Assembly: GCA_948099385.1 (NCBI GenBank)
Contig: CANUEZ040000107.1
Coordinates: 5,828,001 to 5,892,000, forward strand
Reading direction: 5' to 3'
DNA from: Fasciola hepatica
Taxonomy: Eukaryota > Platyhelminthes > Trematoda > Plagiorchiida > Fasciolidae
Length of the DNA stretch: 64,000 nucleotides
Part shown: one piece after another, positions 34,465 through 44,989 of the stretch
Layout: every line of letters begins with the position of its first letter
How positions within the stretch are numbered: position 1 is the stretch's first letter
Translations under genes and position numbers: made by a program
The notes under the pieces: generated by a model
Told to the model about the DNA's origin: nothing
Databases searched by the model: none
What the model saw: only the letters and a program-made list of their open reading frames with translations

Positions 34465-35313
34465 TTGAGCCGCTTCAACGGTGAACCTTCCAAATATACC
34501 TGCCAACGAAACAATGCAGGTGGATATGTCTCCTCCATCAAAGATGTAGATTATGCGGGAGATAGGTTACTTGAAAAGATACAAAGCCGATGGACCACAT
34601 GTGTTGTCTCCATCTTTTTCAAGGATGGCGGTGAAGCTTCGGTTTCGGAGTTAGCAAAAGTCCCTCGGATTATTTGGGACGGCGAGCAGTTTCCCAGGGA
34701 ATGGTGTGAATCGGTGATTGTGCCGATTTACAAGAAAGGTGACAGATCCTCTTGTGAAAACCACCGAGGAATTATGTTGGTAAGTATCGCGTCTAAACTG
34801 CTCACCTGTCTTATTCTCCACCGATTATCCAGTGCCCGCGAAATGTGTACGCGTGAAAATCAAGGTGGTTTCAGACCCGATCGTAATTGTATCGACCACA
34901 TCTCTATTCTTCGGCAAGTCTTAAGTCACAGACACATCTTCCGTAGGCCCACAATCTGTGTCTTCCTTGATTTGAAAGCGGCGTTCGATTCAGTCGACCG
35001 CATAGTTCTCTGGCGCTGTCTCTCATTGAAGGGTGTGCCAGAGAAGTTTATTTATCTTTTCCAATGCCTGTATGCAAACAGCCGAAGCCGAGTTCGTGCT
35101 TATGGCAATCTTTCACTGGATTTCATCATGAAAAGTGGTATTTGTCAGGGCTTCCCTCTTTCACCCTTCCTCCTCAATTTTTTATTTGAATTGATTCTTA
35201 AGATAGCTCTATCCTCGTGTAAGAATAACGGCGTGGATCTTTACTCAGGCAGTAAACTCTCCGACTTGGAATACGCGGACGATATTGTTCTTCTGAGTGA
35301 TGATCCAACTTAA
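34465..35313 (+). pseudogene. RTE reverse transcriptase domain (beta1), 282 codons open
   Basis: The open stretch holds FPREWCESVIVPIYKKGD, then SCENHRGIMLVSIASKLLTC (fingers), ENQGGFRPDRNCIDHISILR, motif A VFLDLKAAFDSVDRIVLW, motif B SGICQGFPLSPFLLNFLFEL (usual GVRQGCPLSP) and motif C LEYADDIVLLSDD at 35269-35306. All three catalytic aspartates are present. The frame ends at a TAA just where the Penelope-like insert begins, so the thumb and C-terminal part are separated by 0.95 kb. Confidence 0.85.
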
Positions 35314-36103
35314 CTTAATCCGTTGCCTGATTAATAGAGCGCGCAAAATTTGTACTGAGGACACACTGGACAACGAACTGCTTTCTCTGCGCAATATGTT
35401 CCTGAAAAATGGATATCCGGATCGTTTCATTGATAAGACAATGCGACAAGTGGAAGAAAGAGCGAAAACCACAGTTGTCCCAAAAAAGTCAGTATACATC
35501 CGCCTGCCGTTCAAGGGTGATATCCCAGCGGATATTATAAATCGCAGATTATCAGGGGCCGTCGACAAAACATTTTACGCAGCAAAGCTCCATATTGTAT
35601 TTACATCAAAGCCGTGTGTGTATTTACGATTAAAGGATAAGGTGTCAGATTCTATGACCTCTTTCTGTGTGTACTCCTTTACTTGTTCCTGTGGGACAAC
35701 GTACATTGGCCGTACGACCAGACACTTATCCGAACGAGTCCGTGAACACCACCCAGCTTGGTTGAACACTGGAGCAATCAAAGTAATTACGAGCGCTGTG
35801 TGTTCACACCTTGTTCAGTCTAACCATTCAGTGAATGTGACCAAAGCATTCCGGCCAATCTACAAAGTCCGAAGTGGGCAATCAAGGCTGATGAAGTGCC
35901 GTGTTCTAGCCACAGCGGAAGCGGTATGCATTCGTCTCTACAATCCCCCGTTGTGCGCCCAAAAACAGTTCGTGCAAGCGCTAAGACTTCCTTGGCCCAC
36001 CCCTACCCACGAACTAACCACAGATCTGTTGATCCGACAAATGACACCGCAGACACCCATTCACGATCCAGAGACGGATCGAGGTCACGCATGTGATAAC
36101 TGA
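35297..36103 (+). CDS. Penelope-like C-terminal protein with GIY-YIG endonuclease domain (fragment, open)
   Basis: 268 codons are open; the first few lie in RTE sequence, so the start is not native. It begins with the region just behind the PLE reverse transcriptase (LNLIRCLINRARKICTEDTL, FLKNGYPDRFIDKTMRQ), followed by a linker and the nuclease: FCVYSFTCSCGTTYIGRTTR, then HLSERVREHHPAW, i.e. the Y...YIG pair, catalytic Arg and Glu-His of the Penelope GIY-YIG family with its preceding Cys pair (CxC). In PLEs this domain cuts target DNA. The RT is missing, so it cannot retrotranspose, but an isolated nuclease frame survives undamaged, which suggests a young insertion. Confidence 0.8.
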   Translation: MMIQLNLIRCLINRARKICTEDTLDNELLSLRNMFLKNGYPDRFIDKTMRQVEERAKTTVVPKKSVYIRLPFKGDIPADIINRRLSGAVDKTFYAAKLHIVFTSKPCVYLRLKDKVSDSMTSFCVYSFTCSCGTTYIGRTTRHLSERVREHHPAWLNTGAIKVITSAVCSHLVQSNHSVNVTKAFRPIYKVRSGQSRLMKCRVLATAEAVCIRLYNPPLCAQKQFVQALRLPWPTPTHELTTDLLIRQMTPQTPIHDPETDRGHACDN

Positions 36104-36270
36104 TCCCCCCTCCCCCACTTACATTTTCACTCATCGCCTTATCTTGATTTCTGTTCTCTTCACCGAACACTGTTCATATAAAATGTGATGTAATGGCATG
36201 ATTACGAATCACTGAAAACGAGCTTGTTCGCCACCTTGTGTTGTTCTCAATGTGCTCTGTGGGAATATTC
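35309..36270 (+). mobile_element. Penelope-like element fragment PLE-1, nested in RTE beta1
   Basis: About 0.96 kb of 5'-truncated Penelope-like sequence interrupts the RTE between its YADD box and thumb. RTE similarity stops at GATGATCCAACT and resumes near 36265 with a LDS..-like segment before SMRF. The insert carries the PLE RT end/linker and GIY-YIG endonuclease and a 3' UTR of about 165 bp. About 30 bp of RTE may have been lost at the junction. Confidence 0.8.
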
Positions 36271-36960
36271 AGACAATTCTCTTAGATAGCCGTAAAACAA
36301 TGTAGCAATGTTTGGAATGCGTTTTGTACCTTCAAAGTTTAAAGTGCTGTTGCAGGTCTGGGTTGGCTCAACACCAAACCTCTTCTTCGCAGGGGAAGCT
36401 CTAGCTGAAGTGGATAACTTTTGTTACCTGGGCAGTTGCATTTCATCAGGTGGACAGATATCAAATGAAGTGTCATCGCGTATACAGAAGGCACGTTTGG
36501 CTTTTGTCAACCTCCGTCATCTGTGGCGCCAGCGTCACATCCGACTGTCTGTTAAGGGTAGAATGTACAATGCGTTGGTTAGGTCTGTTCTTTTATACGG
36601 TTCAAAAACATGGCCATTAAGGGTAGAAGATAGGCGAAGACTGTCGGTGTTTGGGCACCGATGTCTCCGTAGCATTGCCCGAGTATGGTGGGAACACCGT
36701 ATCAACAATGGTGAGGTTCGGCGTAAGATTTTGGGAACCAGGAGTCAGAATGTGGATTAGGTAGTGAATATAAACAGGTTAAGGTGATTGGGACGTGTTA
36801 CACATGTCCACCGATAGTCTTCTTCAACTTTCGCTGTTCTCCGAGGCAGGTAATGATTGGAAGATAGGTCGAGGTGGTCAGTCCATGACATGGCAAAAAA
36901 GTATAAAAGCCTTGACCAGTGGACTTGGCCGCATTGGACGTGTTAGACTTCCAGGTTAGG
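36270..36960 (+). pseudogene. RTE C-terminal region (beta1)
   Basis: After the Penelope insert, frame 36308-36760 reads MFGMRFVPSKFKVLLQVWVG, VDNFCYLGSCISSGGQISNE, RLAFVNLRHLWRQRHIRLSV, KGRMYNALVRSVLLYGSKTW, FGHRCLRSIARVWWEHR and RRKILGTRSQNV, the thumb and C-terminal region of RTE elements. Decayed continuation (LGRV, SRWSVHDMAKK, GPCDPSTK) reaches about 36980. The same family end recurs truncated at 45990-46181. Confidence 0.8.
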
Positions 36961-37205
36961 GTCCATGTGACCCGTCTACCAAATAGTTGTAAACATTAAG
37001 TGATATGGCTAGGTGTCGTGGTCACTGGCGTAGTTGCATTCAGACTCTTTCCTCGTCCTCTTCATTTTCGCTTGGGACTTTGACTTTTTTTGATCTTTAT
37101 CACTATGCTTCTATTCCTTTTGCCCTTTACTGGACGATGCTAGAAAGCAGCAACCAAAGCCAGAGCACAGAAGTGCGAAGTTAATGGTTGAATAAACTGA
37201 AACTG

Positions 37206-37215
37206 ATTATGCAAG
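37206..37215. repeat. Right TSD of RTE beta1
   Basis: ATTATGCAAG, following the element 3' end ...AATAAACTGAAACTG. It pairs exactly with 32351-32360. Confidence 0.75.
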
Positions 37216-37719
37216 CAGATTAAGTTGTAGTGACTAACAATCACGTGATTCATAACAGAAGTTTTGATAAATAGATAATCCGATGTTAGGTTTTAGTCAG
37301 CTTGTAACAGAGCTATAGGTAAAAAATAAGTGGACAAGAGTTTCAAAACATCGATGTCCACAAGAAATAGCAGCGGACAAGAACACGTACTAAGCGGTTC
37401 CAGTCTCACCACATGCATTTATACAAGTATACAAGAAGTCGCTATCGGATATTCGTATTAAAATTTTTATTTCGTGAAAAGTGAAGCGTAGTGAATTGCT
37501 TTTGTAGACATGTCTTTTTGAACGAATTTCGATGAACTAAACCAGCGGACGTGGAGATTTTTTCACTTCCCATCATCCACTTTTCAGTGAGTGTCAAGCA
37601 ATGAATGTTACAAAGTAATAGCCAAATCTTGACTTTTGTTCCGACTTTTTTCCTTTACCTGTTCAATATTCTGCGTGGCGTCACGCTTCAATATTCCGTA
37701 CTAAATCATTGGTGAATTC

Positions 37720-37775
<56 letters not shown>

Positions 37776-37880
37776 TCGAACAAGAATATGGCGGCTTTCA
37801 GCCTGGCCACCACAATATAATACTCGTCAGTGGTTTGGTATGGAATATTGAGGCGTGATACTGGGAAAGTCTCAACTAAA
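37216..37880. other. Spacer with (TA)n
   Basis: Unrecognised AT-rich sequence precedes a (TA)n tract at 37721-37773. Directly after the tract a block around AATATGGCGGCTTTCAGCCTGG resembles 45866-45896, so a dispersed repeat of at least 30 bp is present. Confidence 0.5.
37721..37773. repeat. (TA)n microsatellite
   Basis: About 53 bp of TA repeat upstream of the second Penelope-like fragment. Confidence 0.95.
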
Positions 37881-38804
37881 TCGATTTCATAAACATCTGA
37901 GCGCGCTGGAGCCCGGAATGAAATTCACAAAGGAAGAAGAATACGAGGCAAAACTGCTCTTCTCGACATTCTGATCATAAGGCAAATAGACGGATACCGA
38001 CAGAATACTGAATTTCCAAAGCAGTCACCTAACATGTCACTTGAAGAGCTGTGTGCGCATCCTATTGCGCCGGGTCGATACACTGCAGAACACCCGAACT
38101 CCGGAAAGAAGAACTAATCACACTTTCCAAGTTGTTCATCACAAATGGTTACGCAAAGAGCTTCGTAAGCTCCTGTATTCGAAGGAACAAAAAAAAAACA
38201 AAAGAAAAACAGCCTAGAAAGCATAGTCATATTATCATACATACGAAGAGCATCTGAGAACGTAGATTGTATGCTAAAACCGTTGGGCGTCAGAATCACT
38301 CAACATGCGAACCGCCCTGTTCAACGGAAAACGCCGTGTGAACCGGTACGACCAATCAGGACTGGTCCACGCTGTCCCATGCCTAGGATGTGATGAGGAA
38401 TACATGAGACAGTCAAATAGTTACGCACTCGTGTACACGAACACAAACTAGCATAAGGACGCGCCGATACACACTTATTGATTTGGAACCACTGCGTACA
38501 GACGGGTCACAAGGTCAAGACGAACAGCACAAGGATGGTTGCCCGAGAAAAGAAGATGGGGAAGTATCTGATCCTCGAAGCTCTCCGTTTGATCAGATCG
38601 TTCAACTGACACATTGAGGTCGATAAACATTACCCCACCCTGGAAAGACCCATGCTGAATGGTCTAGAAACGGAGAGACGGGGAACACCAAAAACACGGA
38701 ACCAGCCCGTTCACACACTCATTCATTCACATTTGACAACGAGTCTTAGTTTGGATCGAAACGTCACAATAAACGTTTTACAACTCTGTTTACTTCTCTA
38801 CAAC

Positions 38805-38806
<2 letters not shown>
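37880..38806 (+). mobile_element. Penelope-like element fragment PLE-2 (decayed)
   Basis: The plus strand shows, in shifting frames, the end of a PLE reverse transcriptase (LEPGMKFTKEEEYEAKLLF, then ILIIRQIDGYRQ), the segment behind it (CRTPELRKEELITLSKLFIT, NGYAKSFV, homologous to PLE-1 residues CTEDTLDNELLSLRNMFLK, NGYPDRFI) and a decayed GIY-YIG start (SGLVHAVPCLGCDEEYMRQS, where YIGQT is expected). It runs into the (TA)n at 38807. It is older and more damaged than PLE-1 but retains more of the RT. Confidence 0.6.

Positions 38807-38840
<34 letters not shown>
38807..38840. repeat. (TA)n abutting the RTE beta2 5' end
   Basis: About 34 bp of TA repeat, followed immediately by ACGACGAGACTGC, the conserved RTE 5' sequence without its first bases CCATC. 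Confidence 0.95.
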
Positions 38841-38841
<1 letters not shown>

Positions 38842-41800
38842 CGACGAGACTGCTCCTTGGCATTTTGATGGCTTGCGTGTCTCTATGACCCAAAGAACTA
38901 TGCAGGATGGTTTCCCTAAGCCGGGGATGTAATCATGCCTGAGAAGTCACTGGATAAAGACAAACCAAAACCAAGCCTCTGAACCCGTTCATGGGCAGTA
39001 CCGGTTTCTACCTGGGGGGAGCGGTGGGGTGGGGGGTACTCCAGCGAATAAAAAGAAAGGAGCAGTTTTCAGATCGAAAACCACCAGATGGACGTAAAAG
39101 TGGAGTACCTTGGACCTCCGTCGACGGTGGGAGGTCATCGCACTTTGAGCAGCAATCGCTCGCCAAAGCTGGACAGTCCTGGCCTAAAGGATGCCCCCCA
39201 TCCACGTTCTGCTTGATCTATTGGGTGCATAGGACTGAAGATTGAATCCGAAAAGCATCCCCATGCTGCGGTAATGCTCCGCTGCTTATGGATCAGACTT
39301 TTGAATCAAGGGCTCTGGTTGGAGTTCCAAAAAGGACTCCTGCTGTATGGACAATCGCGAAGTGATGTGTCCAGAAATCTTCAGTGGCCTCGGGAAACAT
39401 TTCTTGTGTCTTTGCTTTTCATCCCTCAAATTCCCATTCTAAATGGACACAATAAGCCATAATGAGTCGCGCCCAAGAACTTGCAGCTCTTTGTAGTGGC
39501 AATAACTTGGCGACATCAGAAAATACTGGTTATATTCTGAAACCAAGCATTCTCTTCACTTGGCTGATTTCAACATCCTCACACTTTACCAATCGGGGTA
39601 GCAGGCTGCCCTGGCTAAAACTCTTGAAACCTTTGAGATATGTGTTGTCTCCAAAATGCGCATGCAAGACCCAGCTTCAAAGTTAGCACCGCTCTCAGAT
39701 GCAAGCTTGGCTCCTCGTTTCACTCTTCGCTCGTTGGACGATTCGGTGTCTAGTGCTCATCGTCAGGCTGGCGTTGGCTTCGCTCCGAGGATGAAAGCTG
39801 AGCGTGCAGTGGTCGACTGTATCCCAGTCAGAAATCATCTGTGTGCGGTTTTTTAGATGTTTCTGTGCCTGTCAACAGCAATAGACTAAGGCGTCGATGC
39901 CTGTTTGTTGTTTATGTGTGTGCCTCAACTGACTGTATCTCTTGTGATGCTAGGGACGAATTCGACCATGATTTGTCTGAATTGCTCCGCAGCATGCGGT
40001 CTACGGACATAATGGTTGTTGCCAGTAATTTCAGTGCTCAAGTTGGAAGCCTGGGCGAGATGTAGGGAATAAAGGATGTACATTTGGCGTTCCAGTCAAG
40101 CAAACCGACAACGGTGACCGATTCACCCAACTATATTCCGACCAAAGACTATTGCTAGCGAGTACAAATTCCTGGCACAAAAAGCGACGTCGACTAACCT
40201 GGCGCCCTCCTACGCCTTCACGGCTTTGGACTCAGATTGACCACATTACTATCGGTTTCCGCTGCCGCGGATAGACTTAAGACTGTCGATCATTTTGGTC
40301 CACGTTTGTGGATACTGATCACGCTCTTGTCCGTACGCGTCTTAGCCTGCATCTCGTCGGTGGCCGAAGCAACGCTCAAGCCAGCCGTCCCTCGCAGTTG
40401 CTACTGAACGATAACCGTCGGCCAGCTTTCCAAGCAGAATTATCCACCAGGTTATCGATGCAGTGAGTCGCCCAGGATCCAAAAGAGCGATGGACAGAGA
40501 TCAAGCAGGCCCTACTTGAGGCAGCTAATACTCCCCGAGGTCCAACAGTAAGACACATAAACGATAGATATCTATACCCCCAGTTGCACTGTTAAATTCG
40601 TACGGATCGATTCCCCCGAATGCGAGATACGATAAGGCACGAAAATGCTTTAGACGCTAACTGATTCGTGACCTGAGTAACGACCGTAAGCAGGGATGGA
40701 TTGTGAAGTGTAAGGAGATGGAAATGCTACCGCGATTGACAGCAGTGGTAACCTTTTCCGTCCACGAAAACCAGGTGCTAGTGAATTGATTAAAGAGGCG
40801 AACGGCTCAGGGGTCTAGATTCAGGAGCGTCATGTAGTTCGTTGGGTGGAGCATTTCGAGAGGCAGTTTGATTGGCCTTTATCCACGACAAGTTTGCCAA
40901 GTAGCACGATGCTTACAACTCTGGTCGTAGATACCAATCTTCCGTCAGGAGCGGAGGCGCTGCGTGAGATAGGCTACCTTAAGTGACATAAGGCTGCCGG
41001 ACCAAATATATTGCCTTCATCTGTTTTCAAAGACGGTGTCTCAGCATTGCTGCTGGAGTTGACAGGACTCCTTGGTTTGATATGGAGAAGGAATAAGTTC
41101 CAAAGAGTTTGTGTGAATCGGTGATCATACCGATTAACAGGAAGGGCCACAGGTTCTGTGAAAATCACAGGGGAATATGTCTGGTTATCATCGCATCTAA
41201 ACCGCACGCTGGTTTTACTGCCCACCGCTTATCTAACGCTCACGAACAGTACTCCCGCGAGATCCAAGCTGGGTTTAGACTTGGTCGAAGTTCTGCTGAT
41301 CACATCTTCATTCTTCGAAAAATTTCAGAACATAGACACGCCTTCTGTAGACCCGCTGTCTCCGGTTTCCTTGGTCTTAAAGCGGCCTTTGACTCAATCG
41401 ACCGAACAGTTCTCTGGCGCTGCCTCTTGTTGGTGTACTAAAGAAATTCATTTCCATCATAATGACCCTTTACATGAATAGCCGAAGCCGTATTAAGGTT
41501 TGCTGTGATCTTTTATTGTAGTTTACCACAACAAGCGGTGTACGTCGGCGTTGTCCCATCTCTCCTACTTTCTTTAACTTTGTAGTTGACGTGGTTCTAG
41601 AGACCATGGTTTTATCTGGGAAGATAATGGCATTGAACTTTTCCCGGGTGGAAAAGTGTCAGATCTGGAATATGCGGACGACATAGTTCTTCTAAATGAA
41701 GATCCAGGTAAGTTTCGAGCTTTTCTAGACAGCTTGAAAAACTACTAAACTAGCAGTGTTCAGTATGCGGTTTACACCTTTAAAGTGCAAGATACTGTTG

Positions 41801-41996
41801 GGAGACTGGGTTGGTCCAACAAGAAGCCTTTTAGTGTCTGGGGAGGCTATAGGCCAGGCAGAAAAGTTCAGTTATCCGGGCAGCTGCATTTCACCAGGAG
41901 ATCGTATATCGGATGAGGTGTCTTTGCGTATACAGAGGGCTCATTTGGCTTTTGCAAACCTGAGTCATCTGTGGCGTCGACATGACATTCGTTTAT

Positions 41997-42000
<4 letters not shown>
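38841..42000 (+). mobile_element. RTE-type retrotransposon beta2 (decayed, 3' end missing)
   Basis: It starts with the conserved RTE 5' sequence (ACGACGAGACTGCTCC, P1 5' strand lost) and carries decayed endonuclease pieces (39550-40130: LADFNILTL, VVSKMRMQD, VDCIPVRNHLCAVF, DIMVVASNFSAQVGS where GDFNAQVG is expected), a linker (40640-40900), RT (41109-41441, with MCESVIIPINRKGHRFCENH, KAAFDSIDRTVLWRCL) and a YADD box (LEYADDIVLLNEDPG near 41668-41703). The thumb region (41756-41998) ends abruptly at DIRLSL, where (TA)n begins. Frame breaks are numerous. It is closest to beta1. Confidence 0.75.

Positions 42001-42040
<40 letters not shown>
41999..42040. repeat. (TA)n joining two truncated RTE copies
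   Basis: About 42 bp of TA repeat lies exactly between the broken 3' end of beta2 (plus) and the broken 3' end of alpha4 (minus). Confidence 0.95.
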
Positions 42041-42042
<2 letters not shown>

Positions 42043-43578
42043 TAGATCCTGATTCATGTGCTAATTTCTGTTCGTAACTGATGCAAACTTCCGGATCACA
42101 CAAACGTTGCACAGCTAGCCGAGTTTGCGGTTTGCGTCCATGACCATGAGGCTAGAGCGATAATCGCAATAAAACTAATGCATGGTCCGACTCTACGTAT
42201 GTGGACCAGTAGGATCTACGGTTCTGGACAGAACCGCACCACCGGTAGCTTACTGCCATATTGTCGATTTGGTTCAGAATACCTGTACAATTAAAGCGCC
42301 AAGTCGCTGTGCGACTCGAGCCTTGTCGGAAATTTGTAGTAAACAGGAATAAGCGATTGTCAGCACAAAACTGAATAAGCCTATCCCCGTTATCTGTGGG
42401 CCGAGCATGCAAGGCACAACGACCATCTAAGCAAGCTTCTGACACACTGAGTTTACCAACTTGTGCATCAAAATCACCAGCTAGCACTGCGTCAGAGCAT
42501 TTCCTCCTGCACAGGAGAGTGACGTGTCACAGCTGCAGTCCGTTGGAGCATACGCCGAGATCACAAACAAATTGTGCTTAACACAACTATCCTTTCAAAC
42601 GCCAACTGACCCCTGGAGTCTCACAGCACATAAACGACCGCTAACAGGGATCCAGTCTAAAAGGCAGCCTCAACCTCGTCAGCCAAGACTATTCCTACAC
42701 CACGTTGACCCGTAGCTCGAGCTACTTTGTCTCCTGAAGTGCGCAGAAAATACCTAGATGAGATACCAGGAGCAGTCAGCTGAATCACACTGCTCGAACC
42801 CTGGATACGTGATTCACCTAAGCAGCAGACATCGGTCTTCAGAGAATCTAATGTGAGGGCTAGGCACACCTGCTGACCGGCCTGCATGAGTGTGCGCACA
42901 TTGAAGGAGACGAGATTCAGAGGCTGACGAGGCTTGAGAAAATCTGAGTTGCCAGACAGAGGATTATCCCCGACAATATTTGAAAGTGAATCGTTGCGAG
43001 TATCGACCGTGTTATCAGTGGAAGCAATATGGGTGGATAGATGGGGCAAATAGGGGTGGTTTGGGACAGAACACCAAGGTTGAATAAAAGAGAGGGAACT
43101 CTGAGCAGTAGCCCACTTATCACTACCCACCCCGCTCGATGCAATGGGCAGCGCGGTCCTGATTATCCTGAGCGACGACCGATGCAGTATGGAATTCTTT
43201 CTATTCGTGCAGTTTATGGGAGATGTTGGACGGGTACTGCTAGGGTGTCCAGCCACAAAGCAGAAGAACGATTAGGGTCCTCATCCAAAGCCTTCAGTTC
43301 TAACAAGAACCTATCCGAAAAGCAGCGGGATTGCTTACTGGTAGCCCACTTGTTTGGATCAATTATTCTTCCACTGATTTTGCCGATTGAGTTGCCAGCT
43401 CAAATCGACCCCCAACCTGGATGAAGGACCAGGAGACTGGACTTTGTCTGATTTCTACCCATTTACCTGTCAGGTATGATTGCATTTCCGGCTTAAAGAT
43501 GCCATCCTGTATAGCTCTTTGGGTCATAGAGGTGCGCAAGCCATCACACCACGTCAAGGTGCAGTCTCGTCGTGATGG
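42041..43578 (-). mobile_element. RTE-type retrotransposon alpha4 (5' part only)
   Basis: The minus strand begins with the ribozyme-like 5' sequence (43578-43507), continues through the short ORF and the N-terminal region (43256-42657, 199 codons: [38 protein letters not shown]), the shared frameshift at GCCTTTTAG and the endonuclease part (42487-42152: [26 protein letters not shown] then stop), and is cut at 42041 by (TA)n before the linker. It shares private variants with alpha1, including GDFD for GDFN and the stop after LRLSL, over about 1.5 kb. It is inserted in RTE gamma. Confidence 0.85.
43507..43578 (-). ncRNA. HDV-like ribozyme candidate, alpha4
   Basis: Same fold as in alpha2 and beta1: P1 CCATCAC/GTGATGG, P3 ACC/GGT with L3 TTGACGT. 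It begins exactly where RTE gamma coding similarity is interrupted. Confidence 0.45.
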
Positions 43579-44086
43579 TAGCTTAGTGCAGATTAAGGTG
43601 TGGTCGGAGTCAAGGGGAGTGGTCAGTACAACCGTCAGTCTGGTACGCAGCCACCCCATTTGTATCTAGTTGTAATTTGGTTCACCTAAGTTCATCGCCA
43701 ACTCGAAGAGGGCAGACACCGTGTGACGTACCGGCGATCAGAACGTCAGAAGTTTGTACCGAGGAGAAACAGTCGGGGATCTGAACAGAGAGCTAGAAAC
43801 CGTTCCGCGTTTCCTGCACGACAGGAATGGAGACCAAAGGGACCTCCCAAATTCGCTTCGTTTGAGGGCAGCTAGTCTACTCTAGCTAAAATCCAACTAA
43901 AATCACGTTACCACGCCTTTTTTCTTCACGTAGGAGTTCGTGTAACTTTTGATAGAAGATATCTTTGAATACATCTAAGCTGCCGTCTGTTGGGGCATAA
44001 GCCGAGACGACAAACAAATTGCGTTTATCGGGCCAGCGCTTGCTTACTCGGTATGTACCTCTAGGTTTCACTTTTCTATTACATGC

Positions 44087-44350
44087 CTTCGCGTTAGTGC
44101 AGCGATAAGGGTATGCAACCCATAGCCACAGAGGCCCACTGCACTATTGAGGATAATCGGGAACCGGACCCTGAGACTTGAAGTGGAGAATCACATAAGA
44201 TCCCAATAAGTCAGGCGTGGTAACAAGTCGGTCGACACTGGGGAATACTGTATACTACCAAAGTAAGCGGAGATGGCGGAGATTCGAACTTCCGATCTCC
44301 GAGGCGGTAATCCAACTCTCTGAACCACTCAACCACCACCGGTCGCACAA
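44087..44350 (-). mobile_element. tRNA-like SINE, second family (copy S2), in RTE gamma
   Basis: The minus-strand head (about 44350-44277) looks tRNA-derived: GGTGGTTGAGTGGTT resembles an A box and GAAGTTCGAATCTCC a B box, with CGGAGAT/ATCTCCG pairing. Its tail (to about 44087) contains CTATTGAGGATAATCGG and CCCTGAGACTTGAAGTGGAG on the plus strand. Related tails occur at 49510-49673, 56660-56830 and 57183-57310. The unit splits the RTE gamma endonuclease frame. A TSD was not evident. Confidence 0.6.
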
Positions 44351-44989
44351 CCGACTGTCAACTGGGATCCAGTCAAGTACTACGGATTCAGCCCTCTCAA
44401 TGAGAGCTGCGCCTACGCCAACAAGGTCAGAAGCCGCATCTCCAGGGTTTCCAGACAAGCGTAAGTGGAACTTTACAAAAGGACTAAATGTTGGCGTCAA
44501 TCGAGCAAAAGAGCGGGAGTCTTAGATACGACACTCGTCAGTGGCAAGAGTCTCCAGCATATGAGATAGACACGCCCGTTGTCCTGTATGCATCAGCGGT
44601 CGTACATTAAATGTGGCCAGGTTAAAAGGATTCCGAGGGCGAAGAAGAATATCAACTGGCGGAAGCGTATTCGGTGAAACTTGGATGCTAGGCGAAATAG
44701 GATGTGAGAGAACAGCAACAGAACTTCCCTCAGAAACACATGTGCGCATGTACGACCTACCGCAGTTCGCGAAGAATGTGAGAATCTGTGGGAGGGTGAG
44801 GTATGCGGTTTGAATAACCAGGGTGTGTGTACGGTGTGAGAATGTCAATGCGAGCATGTCTGTTAGGGGCCTAACAATCGCTTTGCAAGACGTCCATCTG
44901 TCGCATCGTTGTTGGTGTTGTGAGCAGTTGCATCATCGTACAGTAGTCGCACCACTCGGTCGACCTGTCATGAGTAGTCCCTTTATTCG

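Larger units (their letters stand above)
32361..37205 (+). mobile_element. RTE-type non-LTR retrotransposon beta1, full length, with nested Penelope fragment
   Basis: A 10-bp direct repeat ATTATGCAAG (32351-32360 and 37206-37215) brackets the element, so both ends are defined. Inside are a ribozyme-like 5' end, a short ORF (32383-32619), the RTE endonuclease (about 33150-33950), linker (33950-34440), RT (34465-35313), and, after a 0.95-kb Penelope-like insertion (about 35309-36270), the RTE C-terminus (36270-36960) and a 3' UTR. Without the insert the RTE is about 3.9 kb, the same as alpha2. It has several stops and frameshifts and cannot move on its own. Confidence 0.85.

Noticed and set aside
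42657..43424. 127-codon frames antisense to the alpha N-terminal region (43041-43424, 49831-50214, 57693-58076, 62733-63128)
   Set aside because: They recur only because the alpha copies recur; the sense strand carries the endonuclease motifs.
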